DNA of 6,430 nt, taken from a bacterium. Its GTDB lineage: Bacteria; SM23-31; JAUVVT01. The position numbers were made by a program, and so were the translations under genes. Shown piece by piece: positions 1 through 5,000 of this stretch. Where the stretch lies: assembly GCA_030616165.1 (NCBI GenBank), contig JAUWXV010000212.1, forward strand, positions 1 to 6,430, in the 5' to 3' direction. The notes under the pieces were generated by a model that saw nothing but the letters and a program-made list of their open reading frames with translations, had not been told where the DNA came from and made no database searches. Position 1 is the stretch's first letter. Each line of letters begins with the position of its first letter.

Positions 1-408
1 AATTGCCTTATTGTAATCTTCTAAAGATTCTTTATAGTCCTTAAGATGAAAATACAAAATACCTCTGTTGTAATAAGCATTAGCGTGTTCTGGATTTAAT
101 TCAATTGCCTTATTGTAATCTTCTAAAGATTCTTTAAAGTCCTTAAGATCATCATACAAAGAACCTCTGTTGTTATAAGCACCAGCGTATTTTGGATTCA
201 ATTCAATTGCCTTATTGTAATCTTCTAAAGATTTTTTATATTCCTTAAGATTAGAATATAAATTACCTCTGTTGTTATAAGCCAAATCATATTTCGGATT
301 TAATTCAATTGCCTTATTGTAATTTTCAATAGATTCTTTATATTTATCAAGTTTAGAAAAAGTAAGCCCCATATTGTTATAAATACCTGCATCCCTTGGT
401 CTTAATTT
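1..408 (-). repeat. 102-bp tandem repeats encoding TPR units
   Basis: Four consecutive units start at 1, 103, 205 and 307, each opening with AATTGCCTTATTGTAAT on the + strand. The period of 102 bp equals 34 codons, one TPR. By hand count, unit 1 and unit 2 differ at about 12 of 102 positions, and units 2 and 3 at about 16. The unit at 307 is clearly more diverged. The first 34 bases of units 1 and 2 are identical. Such DNA-level similarity suggests recent duplication of whole TPRs toward the C-terminus, and the array may continue past the window edge. Confidence 0.9.
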
Positions 409-1092
409 TGATGCGTTTAAATAATAAGCAATTGCCGTTTCATAGTTCAATTTATTATATTCTGAAATGCCCTTATAAAACCAATCAGCAAAAGAGTACT
501 CATTTTCCTTCTTCAATTTTTCAAGTGTATCTCCAAATTCAACTAAATCATCTTTTGATTCTTCTGGCAGTGGTTTAGTTATATCAACATCTTTTATTTT
601 ATTTAAACTGCTGAGAGAGTCTTCATAATCAATTCGCAATTTATCTATCTTTTCAAGTCTTTCTTTTGCTTTTGTTTCTAATTCTAAAAGTGATTTATTT
701 ACAGATTCTTCTCCTTTTTGCAGAATGTTCTCTTCAATATTTGCTTTTTCTAAATATTCCCTCACAACAACATCAGTTTTTTCTTCAATTGTTTGTTTTA
801 TCCATCTAATTATCGTTTTATATCCTAAAAATGTTATGAATGCTAAAAATATTCCTAAAATCCACAAAATTAAATTCATTCGTTCTTTTAAATCATTTTT
901 TTGAATATCAGTCTTTTTTTCTAATGCCTCTAATTGCTTATTTGTCTTATCTTCGATTTGCTTAATCCGTTCTTCAAGAACTTGCAAATTAGTTTGGTTG
1001 TTTTTGTCAGTTGCAGTCTGTGCTGTCAGATAATTAGGAATGAGAATAAAAAAAATAACAAAATATATTATTGCTAATCGATTAAATTTCAT
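1..1092 (-). CDS. Membrane-anchored TPR-repeat protein (C-terminus cut by window edge)
   Basis: The frame is open for 364 codons from ATG at 1092 to the window edge, with no stop, so the C-terminus is missing. A purine-rich GGGGAG (1095-1100) sits just before the start. Residues 6-24 are a hydrophobic signal-like segment, possibly cleaved after LTA (24). Residues 33-70 are charged and helix-prone. Residues 73-91 form a transmembrane helix followed by Lys/Arg (K92, R96, K99), and about 100-195 look like coiled coil. From residue 200 there are five 34-residue TPRs: a degenerate one at 200-233, then 234-267, 268-301, 302-335 and a cut one from 336. They carry the motifs AYNNRG and YNKAIELNP. If the N-terminus is exported and the helix crosses once, the TPRs face the cytoplasm. 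TPRs bind protein partners; the partner here is unknown. The gene is much more AT-rich than its neighbours. Confidence 0.88.
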   Translation of the reverse strand, partial: MKFNRLAIIYFVIFFILIPNYLTAQTATDKNNQTNLQVLEERIKQIEDKTNKQLEALEKKTDIQKNDLKERMNLILWILGIFLAFITFLGYKTIIRWIKQTIEEKTDVVVREYLEKANIEENILQKGEESVNKSLLELETKAKERLEKIDKLRIDYEDSLSSLNKIKDVDITKPLPEESKDDLVEFGDTLEKLKKENEYSFADWFYKGISEYNKLNYETAIAYYLNASKLRPRDAGIYNNMGLTFSKLDKYKESIENYNKAIELNPKYDLAYNNRGNLYSNLKEYKKSLEDYNKAIELNPKYAGAYNNRGSLYDDLKDFKESLEDYNKAIELNPEHANAYYNRGILYFHLKDYKESLEDYNKAI

Positions 1093-1124
1093 ATCTCCCC
1101 TTTTCATAAAATTTTTTAAACATT

Positions 1125-1163
1125 AAATTGCTTTTGTTCTTTGAAAAATTTTAACATATTTTT
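1125..1163. repeat. 39-bp direct repeat, copy 1
   Basis: An AT-rich block containing TTTTGTTCTTTGAAAAATTT matches 1346-1384 at 37 of 39 positions; the mismatches are at 1131 and 1155. This copy lies 33-71 bases upstream of the start of the minus-strand TPR gene, so it may overlap that gene's promoter. I could not identify convincing -35 and -10 boxes in it. Confidence 0.85.
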
Positions 1164-1177
1164 AAATATTAAAAAAT

Positions 1178-1345
1178 GAGATTTCTCCACTCCGTCCCCC
1201 GAGTACTCGGGGGGCTTCGGTTCCCGCCGGTGGCGGGACAGGCGTAATGACATATAAAAGTGTTGTACAAAATACACGAAAGTGAGAATTCAATTGTATC
1301 CTAAGTTTTTAAAAAATATGGATTCCTGCTTTCGCAGGAATGACA
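1178..1345. repeat. Composite palindromic element, copy A
   Basis: The blocks in order are: GAGATTTCTC (1178-1187); ACTCCGTC leading into an 18-bp perfect palindrome with arm CCCCCGAGT (1196-1213); CTTCGGTT; an inverted repeat TCCCGCC/GGCGGGA (1222-1238); AATGACA (1246-1252); a 26-base block ending CACGAAAGTGAGA (1262-1287); TTGTATC; and a hairpin ATTCCTGC-TTTC-GCAGGAAT (1322-1341) closing with GAATGACA. The same order recurs at 2043-2247 on the far side of the metallopeptidase gene. The element is non-coding and its function is unknown. It behaves like a REP or MITE-type repeat, but no transposase is visible in the window. Confidence 0.75.
1311..1341 (-). terminator. Possible intrinsic terminator after the metallopeptidase gene
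   Basis: Read on the minus strand, the last hairpin of composite A is an 8-bp stem ATTCCTGC/GCAGGAAT with a GAAA loop. Four bases later comes a run of six T (1316-1311). It begins about 50 bases past the stop codon of the gene at 1391-1990. The stem is short and the T-run is slightly offset. The hairpin also belongs to a dispersed repeat, so a terminator role is only plausible. Confidence 0.35.
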
Positions 1346-1384
1346 AAATTGTTTTTGTTCTTTGAAAAATTTTAAAATATTTTT
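1346..1384. repeat. 39-bp direct repeat, copy 2
   Basis: Second copy of the AT-rich block at 1125-1163, offset by 221 bases. It ends six bases before the stop codon of the minus-strand metallopeptidase gene. The two copies bracket composite element A exactly: element A ends at 1345. This suggests duplication of flanking sequence during insertion, or a tandem duplication. Confidence 0.85.
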
Positions 1385-1390
1385 TTATTT

Positions 1391-1990
1391 CTATATATCA
1401 AGGATTTCGGTTAATAATATGACTCTTTCGACTCCTCTGCCTTCGTCGATGAAATATCCTGTAATTTTGAGGTTTTCTTGGGTTTTTTCGTGTTTGTTTC
1501 TTGTCTGATAGCATTTTTCAGCAACCTCAAGTTCTATTTTCGCCGGTGAAGAGGGGAAATTGAAGAATTCGGATGCAATTCTGGTATATATTTCCCTGTT
1601 GTCAAATATGGTCAGTACCTGAGGTATGAAGTTGAGCATTCTTCTCGCAATTGCCTCGTAAGAGCAGTTGCTGTATAATTTTTTTAACTCATATAAATCG
1701 TTGTTAAAAAGAACCTTCTTAAAATCTATCTCGGGCATAAGGAACTCTGCTGCCATATTATTCGCCATTTTATGTTTTTCATCAATTGTCAACTCATTAT
1801 TATCGTATAGAATGATTTCAGCGAGTTCGTGTGCAATAGTAAAGTTTTTCCTCTCTTCAGTGTCGTCCGGATTAACGGTTATATACCATTTGCCTTCAAC
1901 CTTGAATGCCGTTCCCCTCATATCCGACGGATTTTCCTCCTCAAGAATCGTTACACCCATCTCCTCTGCTTTTTTTCTTATATCTACCAT
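1391..1990 (-). CDS. ImmA/IrrE-family (DUF955) metallopeptidase-like protein
   Basis: This is a 199-residue stand-alone protein without a helix-turn-helix domain. The family signature is clear: FTIAHELAE (50-58) is the usual HExxH helix, ANNMAAEFLMP (76-86) corresponds to the usual ANxFAAxLLMP helix, and SYEAIARRM is the conserved segment that follows. Family members are zinc peptidases that typically cleave XRE-type repressors. ImmA acts on an integrative-element repressor and IrrE on DdrO in Deinococcus. The canonical second His of HExxH is Glu58 here. The position where a ligand Glu normally precedes the AN motif (three residues before Ala76) is His73, so two ligand positions may have exchanged identity. 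No repressor gene lies next to it; both flanks are palindromic repeats. The start ATG has no clear Shine-Dalgarno. Family assignment is strong; activity is uncertain. Confidence 0.85.
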   Translation of the reverse strand: MVDIRKKAEEMGVTILEEENPSDMRGTAFKVEGKWYITVNPDDTEERKNFTIAHELAEIILYDNNELTIDEKHKMANNMAAEFLMPEIDFKKVLFNNDLYELKKLYSNCSYEAIARRMLNFIPQVLTIFDNREIYTRIASEFFNFPSSPAKIELEVAEKCYQTRNKHEKTQENLKITGYFIDEGRGVERVILLTEILDI

Positions 1991-2042
1991 TTATAAGGTT
2001 TTATAAAAATACTTTTTAATAATAGATAGTTTATTTCAGATT

Positions 2043-2247
2043 GAGATTTCTCTCCGCCAAAGGCGGATCCGCCTTCGGAGGACACTACGTCTCCCCCGCT
2101 GAAAGCGGGAGGGGACTTCGGTCGAAATGACAAAGGTGGATCCAAATAACACGGAGGAGTTGTGCAACATCCACGAAAGTGAGATAACATTATTGTATCT
2201 AATCTCATTTTAGTTCTGGATTCCCCCGAGTACTCGGGGGAATGACA
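2043..2247. repeat. Composite palindromic element, copy B
   Basis: It has the same block order as 1178-1345: GAGATTTCTC (2043-2052); a palindromic stretch with TCCGCC-AAA-GGCGGA (2053-2067) overlapping the perfect palindrome GGCGGATCCGCC (2062-2073); ACTACGTC; a hairpin CCCGCT-GAA-AGCGGG (2095-2109); CTTCGGTC; AATGACA (2126-2132); the 26-base block ending CACGAAAGTGAGA (2159-2184), with three mismatches to copy A; TTGTATC; and a final palindrome closing with GAATGACA. It fills most of the gap 1991-2298 upstream of the metallopeptidase gene. In the rest of that gap I see no promoter or gene I can support. Confidence 0.75.
2217..2247. repeat. 31-bp exact repeat with 24-bp perfect palindrome, copy 1
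   Basis: Positions 2220-2243 form a perfect 24-bp palindrome with arm ATTCCCCCGAGT, preceded by TGG and followed by GACA. All 31 bases are identical to 5078-5108. The central 18 bp also occur at 1196-1213. It lies 52-82 bases past the stop codon of the beta-propeller gene. No T-run follows on the minus strand, so it does not look like an intrinsic terminator. Confidence 0.9.
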
Positions 2248-2298
2248 GTTGTTGAATTATATTATTGATTATCTAAAAAGTATTTTCGTGAAATCCTA

Positions 2299-3414
2299 TT
2301 ATAGTTTTTCTATTTTGTATTTAATAATTTTGTTTTCTGGTCGTCCTAACAGGCACCAGATATAATCGGTACCTGAAATGGCAAAATCATCAATCGGAAC
2401 ATCAAGGTAAAATGTCTGCAAATAATTCCCTTCAGAATCGAATTTGTCTATTCTGTTTCCCCTTGTTGTTTCCGTTCCCCTGACAAGGTTATATATATTT
2501 CCATCCTGAGATATTTTTATTTGCATTGATATTGTTCTCTTTTTCGCCGTAAACTTTTTTCCCTGCGAATCATCAATTATTGGCGGCGGAATATCATCGG
2601 GCAGTCTCCGACTAAATGCCAGGACAGGAATGTTTTCATTATTAAACTTTATTATTTTATAGGGGTATTCATAACTCAAATAGATAGACCCACGATAATC
2701 GGAATCAAAACTTGCCTCATTAAAAATCCTTATGATAGTTTCGGATTCGCCTCTCTGTAATATTGGGCAAAAAGCCGAAATTCTTTCTCCATTTTCTGAA
2801 TATTTATGAATTAAGAAATATTTCCCTATTCCAATAACTAAAAATTCATCATCGAGTGCTTTAACTTTTATCGGGTCAGAAGAGAGTGAAAAACTATTTA
2901 TAAACGCACCAGAATCCCTGAAGAGATAAATTTTCTTCTTTTGTTTTTCTGCAACTGCAATAATGCCATCAGAATTAATAGATATATCGACAGCAACCGG
3001 CGGAAATCCCTTATTTTCGTCTATTGTTCTTAAAAAGTTGCCATCCTGGTCAAAAATCTGGATTCTCTGGTGACCGCTGTCGAGCAGGTAAAGATCGCCA
3101 AACTCATCAACCTCAATATCAAGGGGGAGAAAAAATCTATAATTTTCATCATCTTCTCCACCGATTTCTAACTCCTTTACCAGTCTGAACTGCTTGTCTT
3201 TTTCGTTTACCCACTTCCCGGATTCCTGGTCTAAAAGAAGTTCGGGCTTATATGAATTAAGATTTTTTATATATTCATCAGTTGGTTTCCACTTTATTTT
3301 TTCTTCTTTACCGAGCCTGGTTTTGATAATATTTATGAGTTGTTCTCTTTTAAATAGAGAAATTATACCCAGGGATACAATTATTAATATAAACAATAAT
3401 TTAAATAATTTCAA
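2299..3414 (-). CDS. Membrane-anchored NHL/6-bladed beta-propeller protein
   Basis: 371 residues. The start is TTG at 3414, supported by GGAGG eight bases upstream. Residues 4-21 are a hydrophobic N-terminal anchor or uncleaved signal; no lipobox cysteine is visible. About 75-371 look like a beta-propeller. The clearest blade is at 97-131, with PLDIEVDEFGDLYLLDSG then RIQIFDQDGNFLRTI. Weaker blades carry INSDGIIAVAEK (146-157), the strand pair around 190-216, ISQDGNIYNLV (301-311) and the last blade with RIDKFDSEGNYLQTF (321-335). NHL-type propellers outside the cytoplasm usually bind ligands or proteins; no catalytic motif is visible, so the function is unknown. The gene abuts the rlmB-like gene with no spacer and is probably co-translated with it. 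A functional tie to rRNA methylation is not implied by the sequence. Confidence 0.82.
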   Translation of the reverse strand: MKLFKLLFILIIVSLGIISLFKREQLINIIKTRLGKEEKIKWKPTDEYIKNLNSYKPELLLDQESGKWVNEKDKQFRLVKELEIGGEDDENYRFFLPLDIEVDEFGDLYLLDSGHQRIQIFDQDGNFLRTIDENKGFPPVAVDISINSDGIIAVAEKQKKKIYLFRDSGAFINSFSLSSDPIKVKALDDEFLVIGIGKYFLIHKYSENGERISAFCPILQRGESETIIRIFNEASFDSDYRGSIYLSYEYPYKIIKFNNENIPVLAFSRRLPDDIPPPIIDDSQGKKFTAKKRTISMQIKISQDGNIYNLVRGTETTRGNRIDKFDSEGNYLQTFYLDVPIDDFAISGTDYIWCLLGRPENKIIKYKIEKL

Positions 3415-4161
3415 CTATTTTGCCTCCAATCTTTGTTTCAAAGCCTCATAGATTAAAATCCCTGCTGATGCGGAAGCATTAAGGGATTGGAGCTTGCCGA
3501 GCATTGGAATTTTCACGATAAAATCGCACTTTTTTTTAATAAGATTCTGTATTCCTCTTCCTTCGCTGCCGATTATTACTGCGGTGGGAAGTTTAAAATC
3601 GACCTCGTAATACATTTTATCTGCCGAAGAATCGCTCCCAACTATCCAGACTCCATTGTCTTTTAACTTTGAAACTGCCTGAGAAATATTAGGGACTACC
3701 GAGATTAATAAGTGATAAACAGCCCCTGCTGACGTTTTTACAACGGTTGGATTAATTTTAGCGCATCTTCTTTTAGGGAGAATTATCCCATGAACTCCTG
3801 CACCCTCTGCACTTCGGAGGATTGCACCAAGATTTTGCGGGTCCTCAATTCTATTCAGTATTAACAAAAGCGGCGCCTCGTTCTTCTCTTTTGCAAATGA
3901 GAGTATATCCTCAATGGTGACATACTGCTTTTCCTTAACCTCTGCAACCACTCCTCCGTGCTTTTGAGTCTTAGAGATTGTCTGAAGTTCCTTTCTGGAA
4001 ACTTCCTTCAACGATGGTCTCTTATCATAAGATAAATCTTTAATCTCCATTAAAAATTCATCTTTACCTTTCATATTCTCAAAAATATAGACCTTTTTAA
4101 CGGTGGTTCCGCTTCTTAAAGCCTCAATTACTGCTCTTTTTCCGTAAATTATGTCTTTCAT
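3415..4161 (-). CDS. rlmB: RlmB/TrmH-family 23S rRNA (guanosine-2'-O)-methyltransferase
   Basis: 248 residues from ATG at 4161. Residues 1-75 form the small RNA-binding SpoU-substrate-binding domain, starting MKDIIYGKRAVIEALRSG, the usual RlmB opening. Residues 95-248 are the SPOUT methyltransferase domain with its deep-trefoil-knot motifs: motif 1 NRIEDPQNLGAILRSA (103-118), motif 2 GSEGRG (198-203) and motif 3 IPMLGKLQSLNASASAG (218-234). RlmB uses S-adenosylmethionine to methylate the 2'-OH of a 23S rRNA guanosine (G2251 in E. coli). The length matches the roughly 245 residues of the family. An in-frame ATG at 4221 would add 20 residues, but these are encoded across a 12-bp perfect inverted repeat and are absent from typical homologues, so I prefer 4161. 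Neither start has a strong Shine-Dalgarno. RlmB is the best guess, though related TrmH subfamilies differ only subtly. Confidence 0.85.
   Translation of the reverse strand: MKDIIYGKRAVIEALRSGTTVKKVYIFENMKGKDEFLMEIKDLSYDKRPSLKEVSRKELQTISKTQKHGGVVAEVKEKQYVTIEDILSFAKEKNEAPLLLILNRIEDPQNLGAILRSAEGAGVHGIILPKRRCAKINPTVVKTSAGAVYHLLISVVPNISQAVSKLKDNGVWIVGSDSSADKMYYEVDFKLPTAVIIGSEGRGIQNLIKKKCDFIVKIPMLGKLQSLNASASAGILIYEALKQRLEAK
3423..3427 (-). promoter_or_regulatory. Shine-Dalgarno GGAGG for the TTG start of the beta-propeller gene
   Basis: On the minus strand the last codons of the rlmB-like gene read TTG GAG GCA AAA TAG, followed at once by TTG. GGAGG is spaced eight bases from that TTG. This fixes a non-ATG start at 3414 and suggests translational coupling, since ribosomes ending on TAG are placed to restart. 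Confidence 0.75.
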
Positions 4162-4191
4162 AAGATTATGTGATATAATAATATTAATAAT

Positions 4192-4217
4192 TGCAACCTT
4201 TTTGTAAAAAGGTTGCA
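4192..4217. repeat. 12-bp perfect inverted repeat in the rlmB leader
   Basis: Arms TGCAACCTTTTT (4192-4203) and AAAAAGGTTGCA (4206-4217) are separated by GT. It lies 31-56 bases upstream of the preferred rlmB-like start and inside the optional N-terminal extension of that frame. It could form a leader hairpin or be another dispersed repeat. Confidence 0.85.
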
Positions 4218-4234
4218 CCAAAAACTTTTAAATT

Positions 4235-4274
4235 ATTTTTAATTCATCCCGATAAATCGGGATGAATTAAAAAT
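4235..4274. repeat. 19-bp perfect inverted repeat between the two SpoU genes
   Basis: Arms run 4235-4253 and 4256-4274 with a two-base AA spacer; the central part is CATCCCGAT and its complement. The element is nearly symmetric and the arms end in A/T runs. It sits between the stop of the 183-residue methyltransferase gene and the rlmB-like gene. Both strands lack a T-run outside the stem, so it is not a standard intrinsic terminator, although the T-rich arm could pause polymerase. A small imperfect inverted repeat (TTTCTC ... GAGAAA) lies near 4285-4305 in the same gap. Confidence 0.85.
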
Positions 4275-4323
4275 GGCTAAATTTTTCTCCTAAAGAAGAG
4301 AAATTAAGTTTAAATTTCTTTGT

Positions 4324-4875
4324 TTATTTTTTCCCCAAAGAAAGCAGGTTCAATTGTCTTAACACTTCATAAGCAATTACACCAAATGCAGTGGCAACGT
4401 TTAAAGATTGCTTGATTCCATGCATCGGTATTTCAATTGAATAATCACAGTGCTTAACGATTTCATCAGAAATACCATCGTATTCATTTCCCAGAACAAC
4501 CGCAAGTGGGAATGTATATTGAAATTTATGAAAATCGATGCTAATATCAGTATGTTCAAGAGCAATAATTCTAATCCCTTCACTTTTTAAACGATTGATT
4601 ACTTTAATTGTATCCCTTTCATATTCCCAGGGCACACTTTCCACAGCACCAAGTGCCACCTTGTCTATCTCTTTTCTCGGGGGATGTCCTGTATATCCGC
4701 ATAGATACAACTTCTCACCCCTTATGCCATCCATAGTCCTGAAAATCGAACCGACATTGTAAAGACTGCGGACATTTTCACATACTACCGTTATCGGATT
4801 TCGATTTAACTTTTTCAACTCATCCAGTGATAAACATCTGGTTTTGTTTATTTCGTTAAATTTGAGTTTTTTCAT
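4324..4875 (-). CDS. SpoU/TrmH-family RNA 2'-O-methyltransferase, short form
   Basis: 183 residues, essentially a bare SPOUT catalytic domain without the N-terminal substrate-binding domain of RlmB. Motif 1 is ENVRSLYNVGSIFRT (33-47), with Asn34, Arg36, Asn40 and Arg46 at the usual conserved places. Motif 2 is VLGNEYDGIS (127-136) with Glu131. Motif 3 is IPMHGIKQSLNVATAFGV (149-166). TGHPPRKEIDKVALGA (62-77) is the typical linker after the first half. Such enzymes dimerise through the knot and transfer methyl from S-adenosylmethionine to a ribose 2'-OH in tRNA or rRNA; the exact nucleotide cannot be read from the sequence. There is no Shine-Dalgarno before the ATG. A promoter-like pair lies just upstream, and the rlmB-like paralogue follows 162 bases downstream. 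Confidence 0.88.
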   Translation of the reverse strand: MKKLKFNEINKTRCLSLDELKKLNRNPITVVCENVRSLYNVGSIFRTMDGIRGEKLYLCGYTGHPPRKEIDKVALGAVESVPWEYERDTIKVINRLKSEGIRIIALEHTDISIDFHKFQYTFPLAVVLGNEYDGISDEIVKHCDYSIEIPMHGIKQSLNVATAFGVIAYEVLRQLNLLSLGKK

Positions 4876-4908
4876 AATATAAGAACAAATATTCAGATTT
4901 TGAAAATA

Positions 4909-4937
4909 TTTATACAGAGATTTGGTAAATTTTACAA
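4909..4937 (-). promoter_or_regulatory. Candidate sigma70-type promoter for the short methyltransferase gene
   Basis: Minus strand: TTGTAA (4937-4932, four of six matches to TTGACA), a 17-base spacer, and TATAAA (4914-4909, five of six matches to TATAAT). The predicted start near 4902 gives a leader of about 27 bases. In AT-rich DNA such matches arise by chance, so the main support is the exact 17-base spacing and the position. Confidence 0.42.
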
Positions 4938-4941
4938 TCTC
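4917..4941. promoter_or_regulatory. Imperfect inverted repeat over the promoter spacer, possible operator
   Basis: GAGATT (4917-4922) pairs with AATCTC (4936-4941). Inside these, GTAAA (4925-4929) pairs with TTTAC (4931-4935), with a two-base bulge. The dyad covers the candidate -35 box and most of the spacer, a common place for a repressor site. No regulator is encoded nearby, so this rests on position alone. Confidence 0.25.
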
Positions 4942-5000
4942 AATATATTTTTCAGTTTTATTTTATTGTTCAAGATAATATTAATCGAAATTTGATACTA

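Noticed and set aside
1-408. Regularly spaced repeats that could suggest a CRISPR array.
   Set aside because: The period is 102 bp with no unique spacers, and the repeats are in frame within a TPR coding sequence.
396-578. A 60-codon plus-strand open frame.
   Set aside because: It is antisense to the clearly coding TPR protein, with no start signal and no family resemblance. The same applies to the plus-strand frames at 1668-2006, 3194-3451, 4538-4762, 5873-6070 and 6135-6365.
1135-1150. TGTTCTTTGAAAA in the 39-bp repeats resembles the boxA-like antitermination sequence near rRNA genes in some bacteria.
   Set aside because: No rRNA or tRNA lies nearby, the motif is on the strand opposite to all genes, and it is short and AT-rich.
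1984-2208. A 74-codon open frame on the minus strand just upstream of the metallopeptidase gene, a possible small partner protein.
   Set aside because: It is a translation of composite palindromic element B, with low-complexity Pro/Gly/Ser runs produced by the GC-rich hairpins. It has no Shine-Dalgarno and no repressor-like features.
2217-2247. The 24-bp palindrome as the terminator of the beta-propeller gene.
   Set aside because: On the minus strand the stem is followed by CCAGAACTAAAATG rather than a T-run, and the identical sequence recurs elsewhere as a dispersed repeat.
4235-4274. The 19-bp inverted repeat as an intrinsic terminator of the short methyltransferase gene.
   Set aside because: No T-run follows the stem on either strand and the arms themselves end in A/T runs. 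It fits a dispersed symmetric repeat better.
4401-4583. A 60-codon minus-strand open frame in another frame of the short methyltransferase gene.
   Set aside because: It lies wholly inside a gene with intact SPOUT motifs and is a frame shadow.
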